From contig JAGWWF010000014.1 of the NCBI GenBank assembly GCA_018970445.1, forward strand, positions 1 through 64,000: a DNA stretch of 64,000 nt, in the 5' to 3' direction. The position numbers were made by a program, and so were the translations under genes. Shown one piece after another: positions 51,835-61,376 of this stretch. This DNA comes from Alphaproteobacteria bacterium (GTDB lineage: Bacteria > Pseudomonadota > Alphaproteobacteria > Sphingomonadales > Sphingomonadaceae). A model generated the notes under the pieces. It ran no database searches. It saw only the letters and a program-made list of their open reading frames with translations, and was not told the origin of the DNA. The number at the start of each line of letters is the position of its first letter. Position 1 is the first letter of the stretch.

Positions 51835-52445
51835 TGGCCGCCTTTGCCTTCTATCTGTTCGCCGGCCTGCTGCTGTTGAGCGGCCTGATGGTGATCACCG
51901 CGCGCAATCCGGTGCACAGCGTGCTGTGGCTGATCCTGGCCTTTTTCAACGCGGCAGGCCTGTTCATCCTGCTGGGGGCCGAATTCCTCGCGATGCTGCT
52001 GGTCATCGTCTATGTCGGCGCGGTGGCGGTGCTGTTCCTGTTCGTCGTCATGATGCTGGATATCGATTTCAAGGCCTTGCAGCGCGGGGCCTTGCAGAAT
52101 CTGCCGCTGGGGCTGTTGGTGTCGGGCGTGATCCTGGCCGAAGTGCTGCTGGTCGCCAGTGGCTGGACGGCGGCGCCCGGCGTGATCGTGCATGAGGCAC
52201 TGGCCGGCCCGCCGCCGGGCATGACCAACACGCAGTGGATCGGCAGCCAGCTGTATACCCGCTATTTCTTCGTCTTTTCCATGTCGGGCCTGATCCTGCT
52301 GGCCGCCATGGTGGGGGCGATCGTGCTGACCCATCGCCGCCGCGTGGGCATCAGGAAGCAGAATATCGCCGCCCAGAATGCGCGCACGCCGGGCGGCACC
52401 GTGGCGGTGGGCAAGGCCGGGCTGGGCCAGGGGGTGGAGCTGTGA
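51834..52445 (+). CDS. nuoJ: NADH-quinone oxidoreductase subunit J
   Basis: 203 aa with five hydrophobic helices. [13 protein letters not shown] and [17 protein letters not shown] near 60-76 are the family's conserved helix 3 with pi-bulge region. The C-terminus is basic. It overlaps nuoI (TAATG) and nuoK (GTGA). Confidence 0.96.
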   Translation: MAAFAFYLFAGLLLLSGLMVITARNPVHSVLWLILAFFNAAGLFILLGAEFLAMLLVIVYVGAVAVLFLFVVMMLDIDFKALQRGALQNLPLGLLVSGVILAEVLLVASGWTAAPGVIVHEALAGPPPGMTNTQWIGSQLYTRYFFVFSMSGLILLAAMVGAIVLTHRRRVGIRKQNIAAQNARTPGGTVAVGKAGLGQGVEL

Positions 52446-52747
52446 TCGGCCTGTCGCACTATCTCGCCGTGTCGGCGGCGCTGTTCGTGCTGGGCGTGTT
52501 CGGGATTTTCCTCAACCGCCGCAACATCATCATCATGTTGATGGCGCTGGAACTGATCCTGTTGTCGGTGAACATCAACCTGGTCGCCTTCTCGGCCTTT
52601 CTGCACCAGGTGCATGGCCAGATTTTCGCGATGTTCGTGCTGACCGTGGCAGCCGGTGAGGCCGCCATCGGCCTGGCCATATTGGTGATCCATTTCCGCA
52701 ACCGGGGCACGGTGGCGGTGGATCAAGCCGATCTGATGAAGGGCTGA
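52442..52747 (+). CDS. nuoK: NADH-quinone oxidoreductase subunit K
   Basis: 101 aa, three helices. [19 protein letters not shown] includes the conserved membrane Glu, and [12 protein letters not shown] the second. GTG start overlaps nuoJ. Confidence 0.97.
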   Translation: MIGLSHYLAVSAALFVLGVFGIFLNRRNIIIMLMALELILLSVNINLVAFSAFLHQVHGQIFAMFVLTVAAGEAAIGLAILVIHFRNRGTVAVDQADLMKG

Positions 52748-52749
52748 GC

Positions 52750-54762
52750 GTGATCACCCTGCTTGTTTTCCTGCCGTTGTTCACCGCGCTGGTTGCCGGG
52801 CTGGGCGGCCGCATCATCGGCCACACCGCGGCCAAGGCCCTCACCACGGGCGGGCTGTTCGTTTCGGCGGCGCTGGCCTGGACGATCTTCATCGGCTTCT
52901 GGCTGAACGATGCCGCCGCCTACACCGTGCCGGTGCTGGACTGGATCGAAAGCGGCGGCCTTGTCGTCAACTGGGCGCTCAAGGTCGATACGCTCACCGC
53001 GGTCATGCTGGTGGTCGTCACCAGCGTCTCGGCGCTCGTCCACCTCTACAGCTGGGGTTACATGGCCGAAGACCCGTCGCAGAGCCGGTTCTTTGCCTAT
53101 CTGTCGCTGTTCACCTTTGCCATGCTGATGCTGGTGACGGCCGACAATCTGGTGCAGATGTTCTTCGGCTGGGAAGGCGTGGGCCTGGCCTCCTATCTGC
53201 TCATCGGCTTCTGGTACACCAAGCCATCGGCCAATGCGGCGGCGATCAAGGCGTTTGTGGTCAACCGGGTGGGCGATTTCGGTTTTTCGCTGGGTATTTT
53301 CGGCACCTTCATGGTGTTTGGCACCGTGTCGCTGGATGCCATCCTGGCCGCCGTGCCGCAGCATTCGGGCCAGACGTTCAGCTTCCTCGGCGCGCCTGTC
53401 GATGTGATGACCTGCCTGTGCCTGCTGCTGTTCGTCGGCGCCTGCGGGAAATCGGCGCAACTTGGCCTGCACACCTGGCTGCCGGACGCGATGGAAGGCC
53501 CAACCCCGGTTTCGGCCCTGATCCACGCCGCCACCATGGTGACGGCGGGCGTGTTCATGGTGTGCCGCCTGTCCCCCATGTTCGAAGCCAGCCCCACCGC
53601 GCAGGCCGTGGTGTGCGTGCTGGGCGCGTGCACGGCGCTGTTCGCCGCCACCGTGGGCATGGTGCAGAACGACATCAAGCGGGTGATCGCCTATTCCACC
53701 TGTTCGCAGCTTGGTTACATGTTCTTTGCCGCCGGTGCCGGCGCCTATGGCGCGGCGATGTTCCACCTGTTCACCCACGCCTTCTTCAAGGCGCTGCTGT
53801 TTCTGGGCGCAGGTTCGGTCATCCACGCCATGCATCATGAGCAGGACATGCGCTTCTATGGGGCCTTGCGTCGCCACATCCCCATCACCTTCTGGATGAT
53901 GACGATCGGCACGCTGGCGCTGACCGGCTTCTTCTTCACCGCCGGCTATTATTCCAAGGATGCCATTTTGGAAGCGGCGTTTGCCAGCGGCACGGCCCAC
54001 GGCAGCTTCGCCTTCTTCGTCGGGGCGCTGGTGGCGGCGCTGACCAGCTTCTATTCCTGGCGGCTGGTGTTCCTGACCTTCTTCGGCAAGCCGCGCTGGG
54101 CGGGCAGCGAGCATATCAGCCACGCCGCCCATCATGGGCATGAGGGGGGCGATCATGGCCACGGCGATCATCATGATCATGCACATCATGATGATGGCAC
54201 GGCCGGCTATCACCCGCATGAAAGCCCGATCACCATGCTGATCCCGCTGTTCGTGCTGGGCGCCGGCGCGCTGCTGGCCGGCTATGTCTGGCATGAGTCC
54301 TTTGTGGGCGCCGAAGAGGGGGCCGGCTTCTGGCGCGGCAGTCTGGCGTTTGACACGCATCTGATGCACGCCATGCACGAGGTGCCGGCCTGGGTGGTCT
54401 ACACGCCGTCGGCCGCCTTCTTCCTGGGCCTGGGCCTGGCCTGGCATGTGTATCTGAACAAGCCGTCGATCCCGATCTGGTGGCAACGCGAAGTGCCGGG
54501 CCTCTACCAGTTCCTGTTGCGCAAATGGTATTTCGACGAGCTGTATGATGCGATCTTCGTCAAGCCGTCGCTGTTCCTCGGCCGCCTGTTCTGGACCCGC
54601 GGTGATCAGCAGACGATCGACCGTTTTGGCCCCAATGGTGCCGCCGATGTGGTGGTGGCCGGCAGCGGCCTTGCCCGGCGCTTCCAGTCGGGCCTTGTCA
54701 CCTCTTATGCGCTGGTGATGCTGGTGGGTCTGGCCGCCGCTGCCGCCTGGATGATGCGCTGA
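52750..54762 (+). CDS. nuoL: NADH-quinone oxidoreductase subunit L, with His-rich loop
   Basis: 670 aa antiporter-like proton pump subunit. It has GWEGVGLASYLLIG near 138, THAFFKALLFLGAG near 339, and the long lateral helix at its C-terminus. GTG start, 2 bp after nuoK. Between helices, residues 461-482 hold ten His and five Asp in 22 residues. This metal-binding-like stretch is not a standard NuoL feature. Confidence 0.97.
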   Translation: MITLLVFLPLFTALVAGLGGRIIGHTAAKALTTGGLFVSAALAWTIFIGFWLNDAAAYTVPVLDWIESGGLVVNWALKVDTLTAVMLVVVTSVSALVHLYSWGYMAEDPSQSRFFAYLSLFTFAMLMLVTADNLVQMFFGWEGVGLASYLLIGFWYTKPSANAAAIKAFVVNRVGDFGFSLGIFGTFMVFGTVSLDAILAAVPQHSGQTFSFLGAPVDVMTCLCLLLFVGACGKSAQLGLHTWLPDAMEGPTPVSALIHAATMVTAGVFMVCRLSPMFEASPTAQAVVCVLGACTALFAATVGMVQNDIKRVIAYSTCSQLGYMFFAAGAGAYGAAMFHLFTHAFFKALLFLGAGSVIHAMHHEQDMRFYGALRRHIPITFWMMTIGTLALTGFFFTAGYYSKDAILEAAFASGTAHGSFAFFVGALVAALTSFYSWRLVFLTFFGKPRWAGSEHISHAAHHGHEGGDHGHGDHHDHAHHDDGTAGYHPHESPITMLIPLFVLGAGALLAGYVWHESFVGAEEGAGFWRGSLAFDTHLMHAMHEVPAWVVYTPSAAFFLGLGLAWHVYLNKPSIPIWWQREVPGLYQFLLRKWYFDELYDAIFVKPSLFLGRLFWTRGDQQTIDRFGPNGAADVVVAGSGLARRFQSGLVTSYALVMLVGLAAAAAWMMR

Positions 54763-56315
54763 TGCCGATCCTTTCAATCATGATCCTGTTGCCGGTGGTG
54801 GCAGCGCTGGTGGTGGCAACCCTGCCCGGCGGCGATGCCGAGCGCGCCGGCCGCGCCCGCGTGGTGGCGCTGGCCACCACCCTGGTGGAATTTGCGGCCG
54901 GCATCTGGCTGTGGCTGAATTTCGATGCCGCCTCGCCCGCCTTCCAGTTTGGCGAACAGCTTGAACTGTTCGCGCCCTATTTCGGCTGGTCGCTGGGGAT
55001 TGATGGCATCGCGCTGATGCTGATCATGCTTTCGGTGTTCCTGATGCCGCTGTGCGTGCTGGCCAGCTGGGCAGCGGTGAACAAGCGCGTGCCCGAATAT
55101 ATGGCGGCGTTCCTGCTGATGGAATCGCTGATGATCGGCACCTTTGCGGCGCGCGACATCTTCCTCTTCTATCTGTTCTTCGAAGGCGGCCTGATCCCGA
55201 TGTTCCTGATCATCGGCATCTGGGGCGGCGCGCGGCGCATCTATGCGTCGTACAAATTCTTCCTCTATACGCTGCTGGGATCGGTGCTGATGCTGGTGGC
55301 CATGCTGTGGATGGTGGGGCAGGCCGGATCGTCCGATATCGGCGTGCTGGCCCGCACCGATTTCCCGGTGGGCGCGCAATTCTGGCTGTTCCTGGCCTTT
55401 TTCGCCTCGTTCGCGGTGAAGATGCCGATGTGGCCGGTGCACACCTGGCTGCCCGATGCGCACGTGGAGGCGCCAACGGCGGGCTCTGTCATCCTGGCCG
55501 GCGTGCTGCTGAAACTGGGCGGCTATGGCTTCATCCGCTTTTCGCTGCCGATGTTCCCCGATGCCTCGGCGCAGCTGATCTGGCTGGTGTTCGCCCTGTC
55601 GATGGTGGCGGTGGTCTATACCAGCCTGGTGGCGCTGGTGCAGCACGACATGAAGAAGCTGATCGCCTATTCATCGGTTGCCCACATGGCGTTCGTGACC
55701 GGCGGGCTGTTCGCGCTGAACACGCAAGGCATCGAAGGCGCGATGCTGCTGATGCTCAGCCACGGCCTGGTGTCGGGCGCGCTGTTCCTGTGCGTCGGCG
55801 TGATCTATGATCGGCTGCACACGCGCGAGATCGGCCGTTATGGCGGGCTGGCCGATACCATGCCAAAATATGCGCTGGTGCTGCTGTTCTTCACCATGGC
55901 CAGCGTCGGCCTGCCGGCCACCTCGGGCTTTGTGGCGGAATTCCTGGTGCTGCTGGGCCTGTATCAGACCAGCACATGGGCTTGCCTTGTGCTCACCACC
56001 GGCATCATCCTGGGCGCCGGCTACATGCTGTGGCTCTATGCCCGCGTCGCCTATGGCAAGGCGGCCGGCGACGACACGCGGGCGATGCCCGATCTGTCGG
56101 CCCGCGAAATCGCCATCCTGGCGCCGATCGTCATCGCCACGCTGTGGATGGGCATTTATCCCAAGAGCTTCCAGACGCCGATGAAGCCGGCGATTGCCGC
56201 AGTGGTCGCCCGGCTGGACGGCCGCGAACTGGCAACCGTGCCCACGGCCATGACCCTGTCGCCGGCGCTGCCAGCGCTGGCAAGCCCTGCCCACGCCGCA
56301 GAGAGCCACCACTGA
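54762..56315 (+). CDS. nuoM: NADH-quinone oxidoreductase subunit M
   Basis: 517 aa antiporter-like subunit with about 14 helices. LMESLMIGTFAARDIFLFYLFFEGGLIPMFLIIG carries in its last part the conserved Glu of helix 5, and HTWLPDAHVEAPTAGSVI near 228 contains the pumping Lys-relay region. ATG overlaps nuoL by one base. Confidence 0.97.
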   Translation: MPILSIMILLPVVAALVVATLPGGDAERAGRARVVALATTLVEFAAGIWLWLNFDAASPAFQFGEQLELFAPYFGWSLGIDGIALMLIMLSVFLMPLCVLASWAAVNKRVPEYMAAFLLMESLMIGTFAARDIFLFYLFFEGGLIPMFLIIGIWGGARRIYASYKFFLYTLLGSVLMLVAMLWMVGQAGSSDIGVLARTDFPVGAQFWLFLAFFASFAVKMPMWPVHTWLPDAHVEAPTAGSVILAGVLLKLGGYGFIRFSLPMFPDASAQLIWLVFALSMVAVVYTSLVALVQHDMKKLIAYSSVAHMAFVTGGLFALNTQGIEGAMLLMLSHGLVSGALFLCVGVIYDRLHTREIGRYGGLADTMPKYALVLLFFTMASVGLPATSGFVAEFLVLLGLYQTSTWACLVLTTGIILGAGYMLWLYARVAYGKAAGDDTRAMPDLSAREIAILAPIVIATLWMGIYPKSFQTPMKPAIAAVVARLDGRELATVPTAMTLSPALPALASPAHAAESHH

Positions 56316-57790
56316 TGCACCCGATCCTTGCCTCCATCGCCATTGCCGGGCCGGAAACCATCCTCACGCTGGGCAGCCTGGCCGCGCTGATGCTGGGCAG
56401 CTTCACGCCCCAGCACCGCGCGCTCACCGTCACCAGCCTGTTTGCCGTCGCCATTTTGGCGGTGGCCGGGTTCAGCCTGCTGGATGCGCCGGCCGGGCGC
56501 AGCATCGCCTTTGACGGCCTGTATGTCGCCGATGATTTTTCGGCCTTCCTGAAAGTGATCATCCTGGCGGCAGCGGCGGCCAGCGTGCTGCTGGCGCTGC
56601 CGTGGCTGGGCGAACGTGGGCCCGACGGGATCAGCTTTGGCCGGTTCGAATATCCGGTGCTGCTGCTGCTGGCCGCGCTGGGCATGGCGATGATGGTCTC
56701 GGCCAATGATCTGCTCAGCCTCTATGTCGGGCTCGAACTGGCGGCGCTGCCATCCTATGTGCTGGCGGCCTTTGCCCGCAATGATGCACGCAGTTCCGAA
56801 GCCGGCCTGAAATATTTCGTGCTGGGCGCGCTGGCGTCGGGCATGCTGCTTTATGGCGTCACCCTGGTCTATGGCTTTGCCGGTTCCACCCAGCTGGATG
56901 TGATTGCCGGGCTGGTGCAGGGCCAGGCCGAACGCTCGATCGGGCTGTTGTTCGGCATCGTCTTCCTGCTTGCCGGCCTGGCCTTCAAGGTATCGGCGGT
57001 GCCGTTCCACATGTGGACGCCCGATGTGTATGAAGGCGCGCCCACCCCGGTGGCGGCCTTCTTCTCGGCCGCGCCCAAGGCCGCTGCGCTGGGCCTGATG
57101 GCGCGCGTGCTGGTGGTGGCCTTTCCGGGCGCGGTGGCGGCCGATTGGCAGCAGATCATCATGGTCATCGCCATTGCATCGATGGTGCTGGGCGCGGTGG
57201 CGGCGGTGGCGCAAACCAATGTCAAGCGCCTGCTGGCCTACAGCTCCATTGCCAACATCGGCTTTGCGCTGGTGGGCCTGGCCCCCGCCAGCCCGGCCGG
57301 CATTTCGGCGTTGCTGTTCTATATCAGCGTCTATGTCGCGATGACGCTGGGCAGCTTTCTTGTGGTGCTGCAATTGCGCCGGCCCGATGGCAGCCCGGTG
57401 GAGGCCATGGCCGATCTGGCCGGCCTGTCGAAAAGCCAGCCCCGGCTGGCGCTGGCGCTGGCCATCTTCATGTTTTCCCTGGCCGGCATTCCGCCGCTGC
57501 TGGGCTTCTGGCCGAAATTCGCGGTGTTCCAGGCCGCCATCGCGTCGGGCCTGCTGGGGCTGGCCATCATCGGCTTTGTCGCGTCGGTGATTGCCGCCTT
57601 CTACTATCTGCGCCTGATCAAGATCATGTATTTCGATGAACCGGCATTGGCGCTGGCGTCGTCAGGCAGCCCGGTCAATGGCGCGATGATCGCGGCCTGC
57701 GCGATCTTCTGTTCGCCCATCGGCATGCTGGCGATGTCGCCGCTGGCGGTGGCGACGGCACGGGCCGCGGCGGCGCTGTTCCCGGCTTGA
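56315..57790 (+). CDS. nuoN: NADH-quinone oxidoreductase subunit N
   Basis: 491 aa antiporter-like subunit. SLYVGLELAALPSYVLAAF near 132-150 and FHMWTPDVYEGAPTP near 230 are diagnostic. ATG overlaps nuoM (TGATG); its stop overlaps the birA TTG start. Confidence 0.97.
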   Translation: MHPILASIAIAGPETILTLGSLAALMLGSFTPQHRALTVTSLFAVAILAVAGFSLLDAPAGRSIAFDGLYVADDFSAFLKVIILAAAAASVLLALPWLGERGPDGISFGRFEYPVLLLLAALGMAMMVSANDLLSLYVGLELAALPSYVLAAFARNDARSSEAGLKYFVLGALASGMLLYGVTLVYGFAGSTQLDVIAGLVQGQAERSIGLLFGIVFLLAGLAFKVSAVPFHMWTPDVYEGAPTPVAAFFSAAPKAAALGLMARVLVVAFPGAVAADWQQIIMVIAIASMVLGAVAAVAQTNVKRLLAYSSIANIGFALVGLAPASPAGISALLFYISVYVAMTLGSFLVVLQLRRPDGSPVEAMADLAGLSKSQPRLALALAIFMFSLAGIPPLLGFWPKFAVFQAAIASGLLGLAIIGFVASVIAAFYYLRLIKIMYFDEPALALASSGSPVNGAMIAACAIFCSPIGMLAMSPLAVATARAAAALFPA

Positions 57791-58503
57791 GCGCGCCCGG
57801 CCTCACCCACCTGGCCGAGGTGGGCTCCACCAACGACTGGTTGCTGGCGCGCGCCGAAACCCTGCCCGATGGCCATTGGGTGGTTGCACAGCGGCAGACC
57901 GCCGGGCGCGGCCGGCGCGGCCGGGTGTGGAATGATGGCGCCGGGAATTTCATGGGCTCGGTGCTGGTGAAGGCCGATGGCCCGGTGCAGCAGTTCAGCT
58001 TCGTCGCGGCGCTGGCGCTGCATCAGGCGCTGGCGGCGGCAACCGCGCAGCCGGCGCGCTTTGCGCTGAAATGGCCCAATGACGTGCTGCTGGATGGCCG
58101 CAAGTGCAGCGGCATCCTGCTGGAACGGCAGGGCAAGGCGCTGGTGATCGGCATGGGGATCAACCTGGCCCGGCACCCGGATGGCACCGAGCGTCCGGCC
58201 ACCAGCCTGGCCGCCGCTGGCCTGGAGCCTCCCACCCCGGCCGCCCTGCTGGATCGGCTGGCCCCTGGCTTTGCCCGGTGGCGCGCTGTCTGGGCGGATC
58301 ACGGCTTTGCCCCGATCCGCGCCGCCTGGCTGGAACGCGCCGCTGGCCTGGGCGGCCGCATCGTGGCGCGGCTGGGCGCCGAAAGCCCGGAAGGCGTGTT
58401 CGCCGGGCTGGCCGATGATGGCGGCTTGCTGCTGGGCCTGGATGATGGCAGCCAGCGCATCATCCACGCCGGCGAGGTGTTTCAGTTGCAGGGAGAGGGT
58501 TGA
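57787..58503 (+). CDS. birA: Biotin-[acetyl-CoA-carboxylase] ligase, monofunctional
   Basis: 238 aa. TAGRGRRGRVW (38-48) is the biotinoyl-AMP loop and KWPNDVLLDGRKCSGIL near 96 the active site. The N-terminal helix-turn-helix of E. coli BirA is absent, so it does not repress bio genes. It starts with TTG in TTGA, overlapping nuoN by 4 bp; this rare start should lower its level. Confidence 0.94.
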   Translation: MSAPGLTHLAEVGSTNDWLLARAETLPDGHWVVAQRQTAGRGRRGRVWNDGAGNFMGSVLVKADGPVQQFSFVAALALHQALAAATAQPARFALKWPNDVLLDGRKCSGILLERQGKALVIGMGINLARHPDGTERPATSLAAAGLEPPTPAALLDRLAPGFARWRAVWADHGFAPIRAAWLERAAGLGGRIVARLGAESPEGVFAGLADDGGLLLGLDDGSQRIIHAGEVFQLQGEG

Positions 58504-59288
58504 TGCTGCTGGCCATCGATGTGGGCAACACCAACATCGTGTTTGCGCTGTGCGATGGGCCGCAGATCGTCCACCGCTGGCGCATTTCCACCGATGGCCA
58601 GCGCACGGCGGATGAATATGCGGTGTGGCTGCACCAGTTGATGGCGCTGGAAGGCGTGACCATGGGGAGCGTGGATGCCGCGATCATTTCCACCGTGGTG
58701 CCGCAAACCCTGTTCAACCTGCGTGGCCTGTGCCGCAAATATTTCCGCGTCGAACCCGATGTGGTGGCGCTGGGCGCGCTTGATCTGGGCCTGACCATCG
58801 CGCTGCCCAATCCGGCCGAAGTGGGGGCGGATCGGCTGGTGAATGCCGTGGCCGCCCACGCGATCTGGCCGGGCGATCTGATCATCGTCGATTTCGGCAC
58901 CGCCACCACCTTTGATGTGGTTTCGGCCGATGGTGCCTATCAGGGCGGGGCGATTGCGCCGGGCATCAATCTTTCGATGGATGCGCTGTATCAGGCCGCC
59001 GCCAAACTGCCGCGCATCGCGGTGGAGCCGCCGGCCGGCAACGCTGGTGCCATCGGCAAGGGCACGGTGCACGCCATGCAATCGGGGGTGTTCTGGGGTT
59101 ATGTCGGCCTGATCGAAGGGCTGGTGGCGCGCATCGCCCGCGAATTGCCGGCCGCGCCCACCGTGATCGCCACGGGCGGTCTTGCCACCTTGTTCCAGCG
59201 CCACACACCTGCGATAGCCCATGTGGATGGCGATCTGACCATTCGCGGCCTGATCCGGCTTCATCTCCTCAACAAGAAGCAGAATTGA
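58503..59288 (+). CDS. coaX: Type III pantothenate kinase
   Basis: 261 aa. DVGNTN (6-11) is the phosphate-binding motif; GADRLVNAVAAH and DFGTATTFDVV follow. First step of CoA synthesis; type III enzymes are not feedback-inhibited by CoA. ATG at 58503 overlaps the birA stop; the chain continues with zero gap to rnj. Confidence 0.95.
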   Translation: MLLAIDVGNTNIVFALCDGPQIVHRWRISTDGQRTADEYAVWLHQLMALEGVTMGSVDAAIISTVVPQTLFNLRGLCRKYFRVEPDVVALGALDLGLTIALPNPAEVGADRLVNAVAAHAIWPGDLIIVDFGTATTFDVVSADGAYQGGAIAPGINLSMDALYQAAAKLPRIAVEPPAGNAGAIGKGTVHAMQSGVFWGYVGLIEGLVARIARELPAAPTVIATGGLATLFQRHTPAIAHVDGDLTIRGLIRLHLLNKKQN

Positions 59289-60935
59289 ATGACCCCTGGT
59301 AACGAGCTGATCTTCCTGCCGCTGGGCGGTTCGGGGGAGATTGGCATGAACGTCAATCTCTATGGTGCCCACGGCAAATGGGTGATGGTCGATCTGGGCA
59401 TGACCTTTGGCGATCCGCGCTATCCGGGGATCGATGTGGTGCTGCCCGATCTGGCCTTCATCGAGGAGCGCCGCAAGGATCTGCTGGGTATCGTGCTCAC
59501 CCACGGGCACGAGGATCATATCGGCGCCATCCCCTATCTGGCCGCCGAACTGAAGGTGCCGCTTTATGCCACCCCGTTCACCGCCGGCCTGATCGCGAAA
59601 AAGCTGGAGGAGGAGGGGCTGGAGCGCGAGGTCAGGCTGAACATCGTGCCGATGGGCGGCACGCTGCAGCTGGGCCCGTTCGGTTTCACCTATGTCGCGC
59701 TGGCCCATTCCATTCCCGAAGGCAATGCGCTGATCATCGATACGCCCTATGGCCGCATCTTCCACACCGGCGACTGGAAGCTGGACGATGCACCGCTGAT
59801 GGGCAATCCGGCCACCGCGGCCGAACTGACGGCGATTGGCGATTCCGGCATCCTGGCGCTGATCGGCGATTCCACCAACGTGTTCAATCCCGAAGCATCG
59901 GGCAGCGAAAGCGATGTGAAGGATGGCCTGATGCGCCTGATCAAGGCGCGCAAATCGGGCCGGGTGCTGGTGACGACCTTTGCCAGCAACGCGGCGCGGC
60001 TGGGCACGCTGGGCGCGGTGGCCAGGGCCTGTGGCCGCGAACTGGTGCTGGCCGGGCGCAGCATGGACCGCATCACCCAGGTCGCACGCGCCACCGGCTA
60101 TCTGAAGGACATGCCCGAATCGATCGATTGGGACACGGCAATGGGCCTGCCCCGCAACAAGGTGCTGATCCTGTGCACCGGCGCGCAAGGCGAACCGCTG
60201 GCGGCGCTGAGCCGGATTGCCGAGGGCAGCCACCCCAAGCTGCAGCTGGAAGCCGGCGATCTGGTGGTCTATTCCTCCAAGCAGATCCCCGGCAACGAGC
60301 TTTCGATCGGCCGGGTGCAGAATGCACTGGCGGCGCGCGGCATCGATATCGTCACCGAAAGACAGGCGCATGTGCATGTGTCGGGCCACCCCGGCCAGCC
60401 GGAGCTGGAGGCCATGTATGAATGGATCCGCCCCGCCATCGCCATTCCCGTGCACGGTGAACGCCGGCACATGGAAGAACATGCCAAGCTGGCCAAGGCC
60501 TGCGGCGTTCCCCAGGCCCTGGTGCCGGTGAACGGCAGCGCCATTCGCCTGGCGCCCGATGGGCCGAAATTGCTGGGCCAAGAAAAGGCCGGGCGACTGG
60601 TGCTGGATGGCGATGTGATCCTGCCCGCCGATGGGGCGACCATGGTGGAACGGCGGCGGCTGTCGCAGCATGGCCTGATCGTGGTGGCCGTGGTGGTGGG
60701 CCGCAATGGCCTGCCCGCCGCCACCCCCAGGGTGAGCGCCCAGGGCGTGCCGGTGGAGGAGGACAAGGAGGATTTCCTGGCCGAATGCGCCGAAGCGGCA
60801 GAGAAGGCCGCCGCCAAGGCCGATCTGAAGCGGCCCGACGCCTATGCCGAAGCCATCCGCGTGGCGGTGCGCCGCGTGGCGCGGGACTGGACGGGCAAGA
60901 AGCCGGTGACCGAGGTGCAGGTGATCCGCCTGTGA
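59289..60935 (+). CDS. rnj: Ribonuclease J
   Basis: 548 aa metallo-beta-lactamase/beta-CASP nuclease. LTHGHEDHIGAIPYLA near 73-88 holds the zinc ligands; HSIPEGNALII and DSTNVF follow. It has both 5'-exo and endonuclease activity and would drive mRNA decay and rRNA maturation. No gap from coaX. Confidence 0.96.
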   Translation: MTPGNELIFLPLGGSGEIGMNVNLYGAHGKWVMVDLGMTFGDPRYPGIDVVLPDLAFIEERRKDLLGIVLTHGHEDHIGAIPYLAAELKVPLYATPFTAGLIAKKLEEEGLEREVRLNIVPMGGTLQLGPFGFTYVALAHSIPEGNALIIDTPYGRIFHTGDWKLDDAPLMGNPATAAELTAIGDSGILALIGDSTNVFNPEASGSESDVKDGLMRLIKARKSGRVLVTTFASNAARLGTLGAVARACGRELVLAGRSMDRITQVARATGYLKDMPESIDWDTAMGLPRNKVLILCTGAQGEPLAALSRIAEGSHPKLQLEAGDLVVYSSKQIPGNELSIGRVQNALAARGIDIVTERQAHVHVSGHPGQPELEAMYEWIRPAIAIPVHGERRHMEEHAKLAKACGVPQALVPVNGSAIRLAPDGPKLLGQEKAGRLVLDGDVILPADGATMVERRRLSQHGLIVVAVVVGRNGLPAATPRVSAQGVPVEEDKEDFLAECAEAAEKAAAKADLKRPDAYAEAIRVAVRRVARDWTGKKPVTEVQVIRL

Positions 60936-60945
60936 GCCCGCTGCC

Positions 60946-61236
60946 ATGAAGCTGCAATCGGCGCTGGCCATCTATCTGTTGTTCTGGATGCTCACCCTGT
61001 TTGCGGTGCTGCCGTTCGGGGTGAAGACGGCCGACGAGGATGGCAGCGAGACGGTGCCCGGCCAGGCGACATCGGCCCCCAGCAACCCGATGCTGTGGAA
61101 GAAGATGGCCTGGACCACCGCGATCAGCGCCGTGCTGTTCGGCCTGTTCATGGCCAATTATGTCTATGGCTGGGTGGGCGTGGACGATGTGCCCTTCTGG
61201 CGCACGCGCGGGCCCTATGCGCCGGTGAAGGGCTGA
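60946..61236 (+). CDS. DUF1467 family membrane protein
   Basis: 96 aa with two membrane helices (about 5-25 and 58-80), joined by an acidic linker. FWMLTLFAVLPFGVKT is the DUF1467 mark. Function unknown. It follows rnj after 10 bp and closes the plus-strand run. Confidence 0.9.
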   Translation: MKLQSALAIYLLFWMLTLFAVLPFGVKTADEDGSETVPGQATSAPSNPMLWKKMAWTTAISAVLFGLFMANYVYGWVGVDDVPFWRTRGPYAPVKG

Positions 61237-61245
61237 GGCAGCTGG

Positions 61246-61292
61246 AAATCCTCCCCCTCCGGGGGGAGGTGCCCGCAGGGCGGAGGGGGATT
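61246..61292. repeat. GC-rich repeat copy 4 (single arm)
   Basis: Begins AAATCCTCCCCCTCC and continues GGGGGGAGGTGCCCGCAGGG. Near-identical to the right arm of 46147-46256. A short palindrome forms at CCCCTCC-GGGGGG. Confidence 0.8.
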
Positions 61293-61317
61293 CCGGGCGG
61301 GGCGTTGAACCCATGTT

Positions 61318-61340
61318 CTGGCGCAGCGCCAGCCCGTTTT
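61318..61340 (+). terminator. Intrinsic terminator after DUF1467
   Basis: CTGGCGC-A-GCGCCAG followed by CCCGTTTT. It closes the long nuo-rnj run and is convergent with the SDR gene. Confidence 0.55.
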
Positions 61341-61376
61341 CCTCGCCCACAGCGGGCGGATTTCGTCGGCCGCCGG

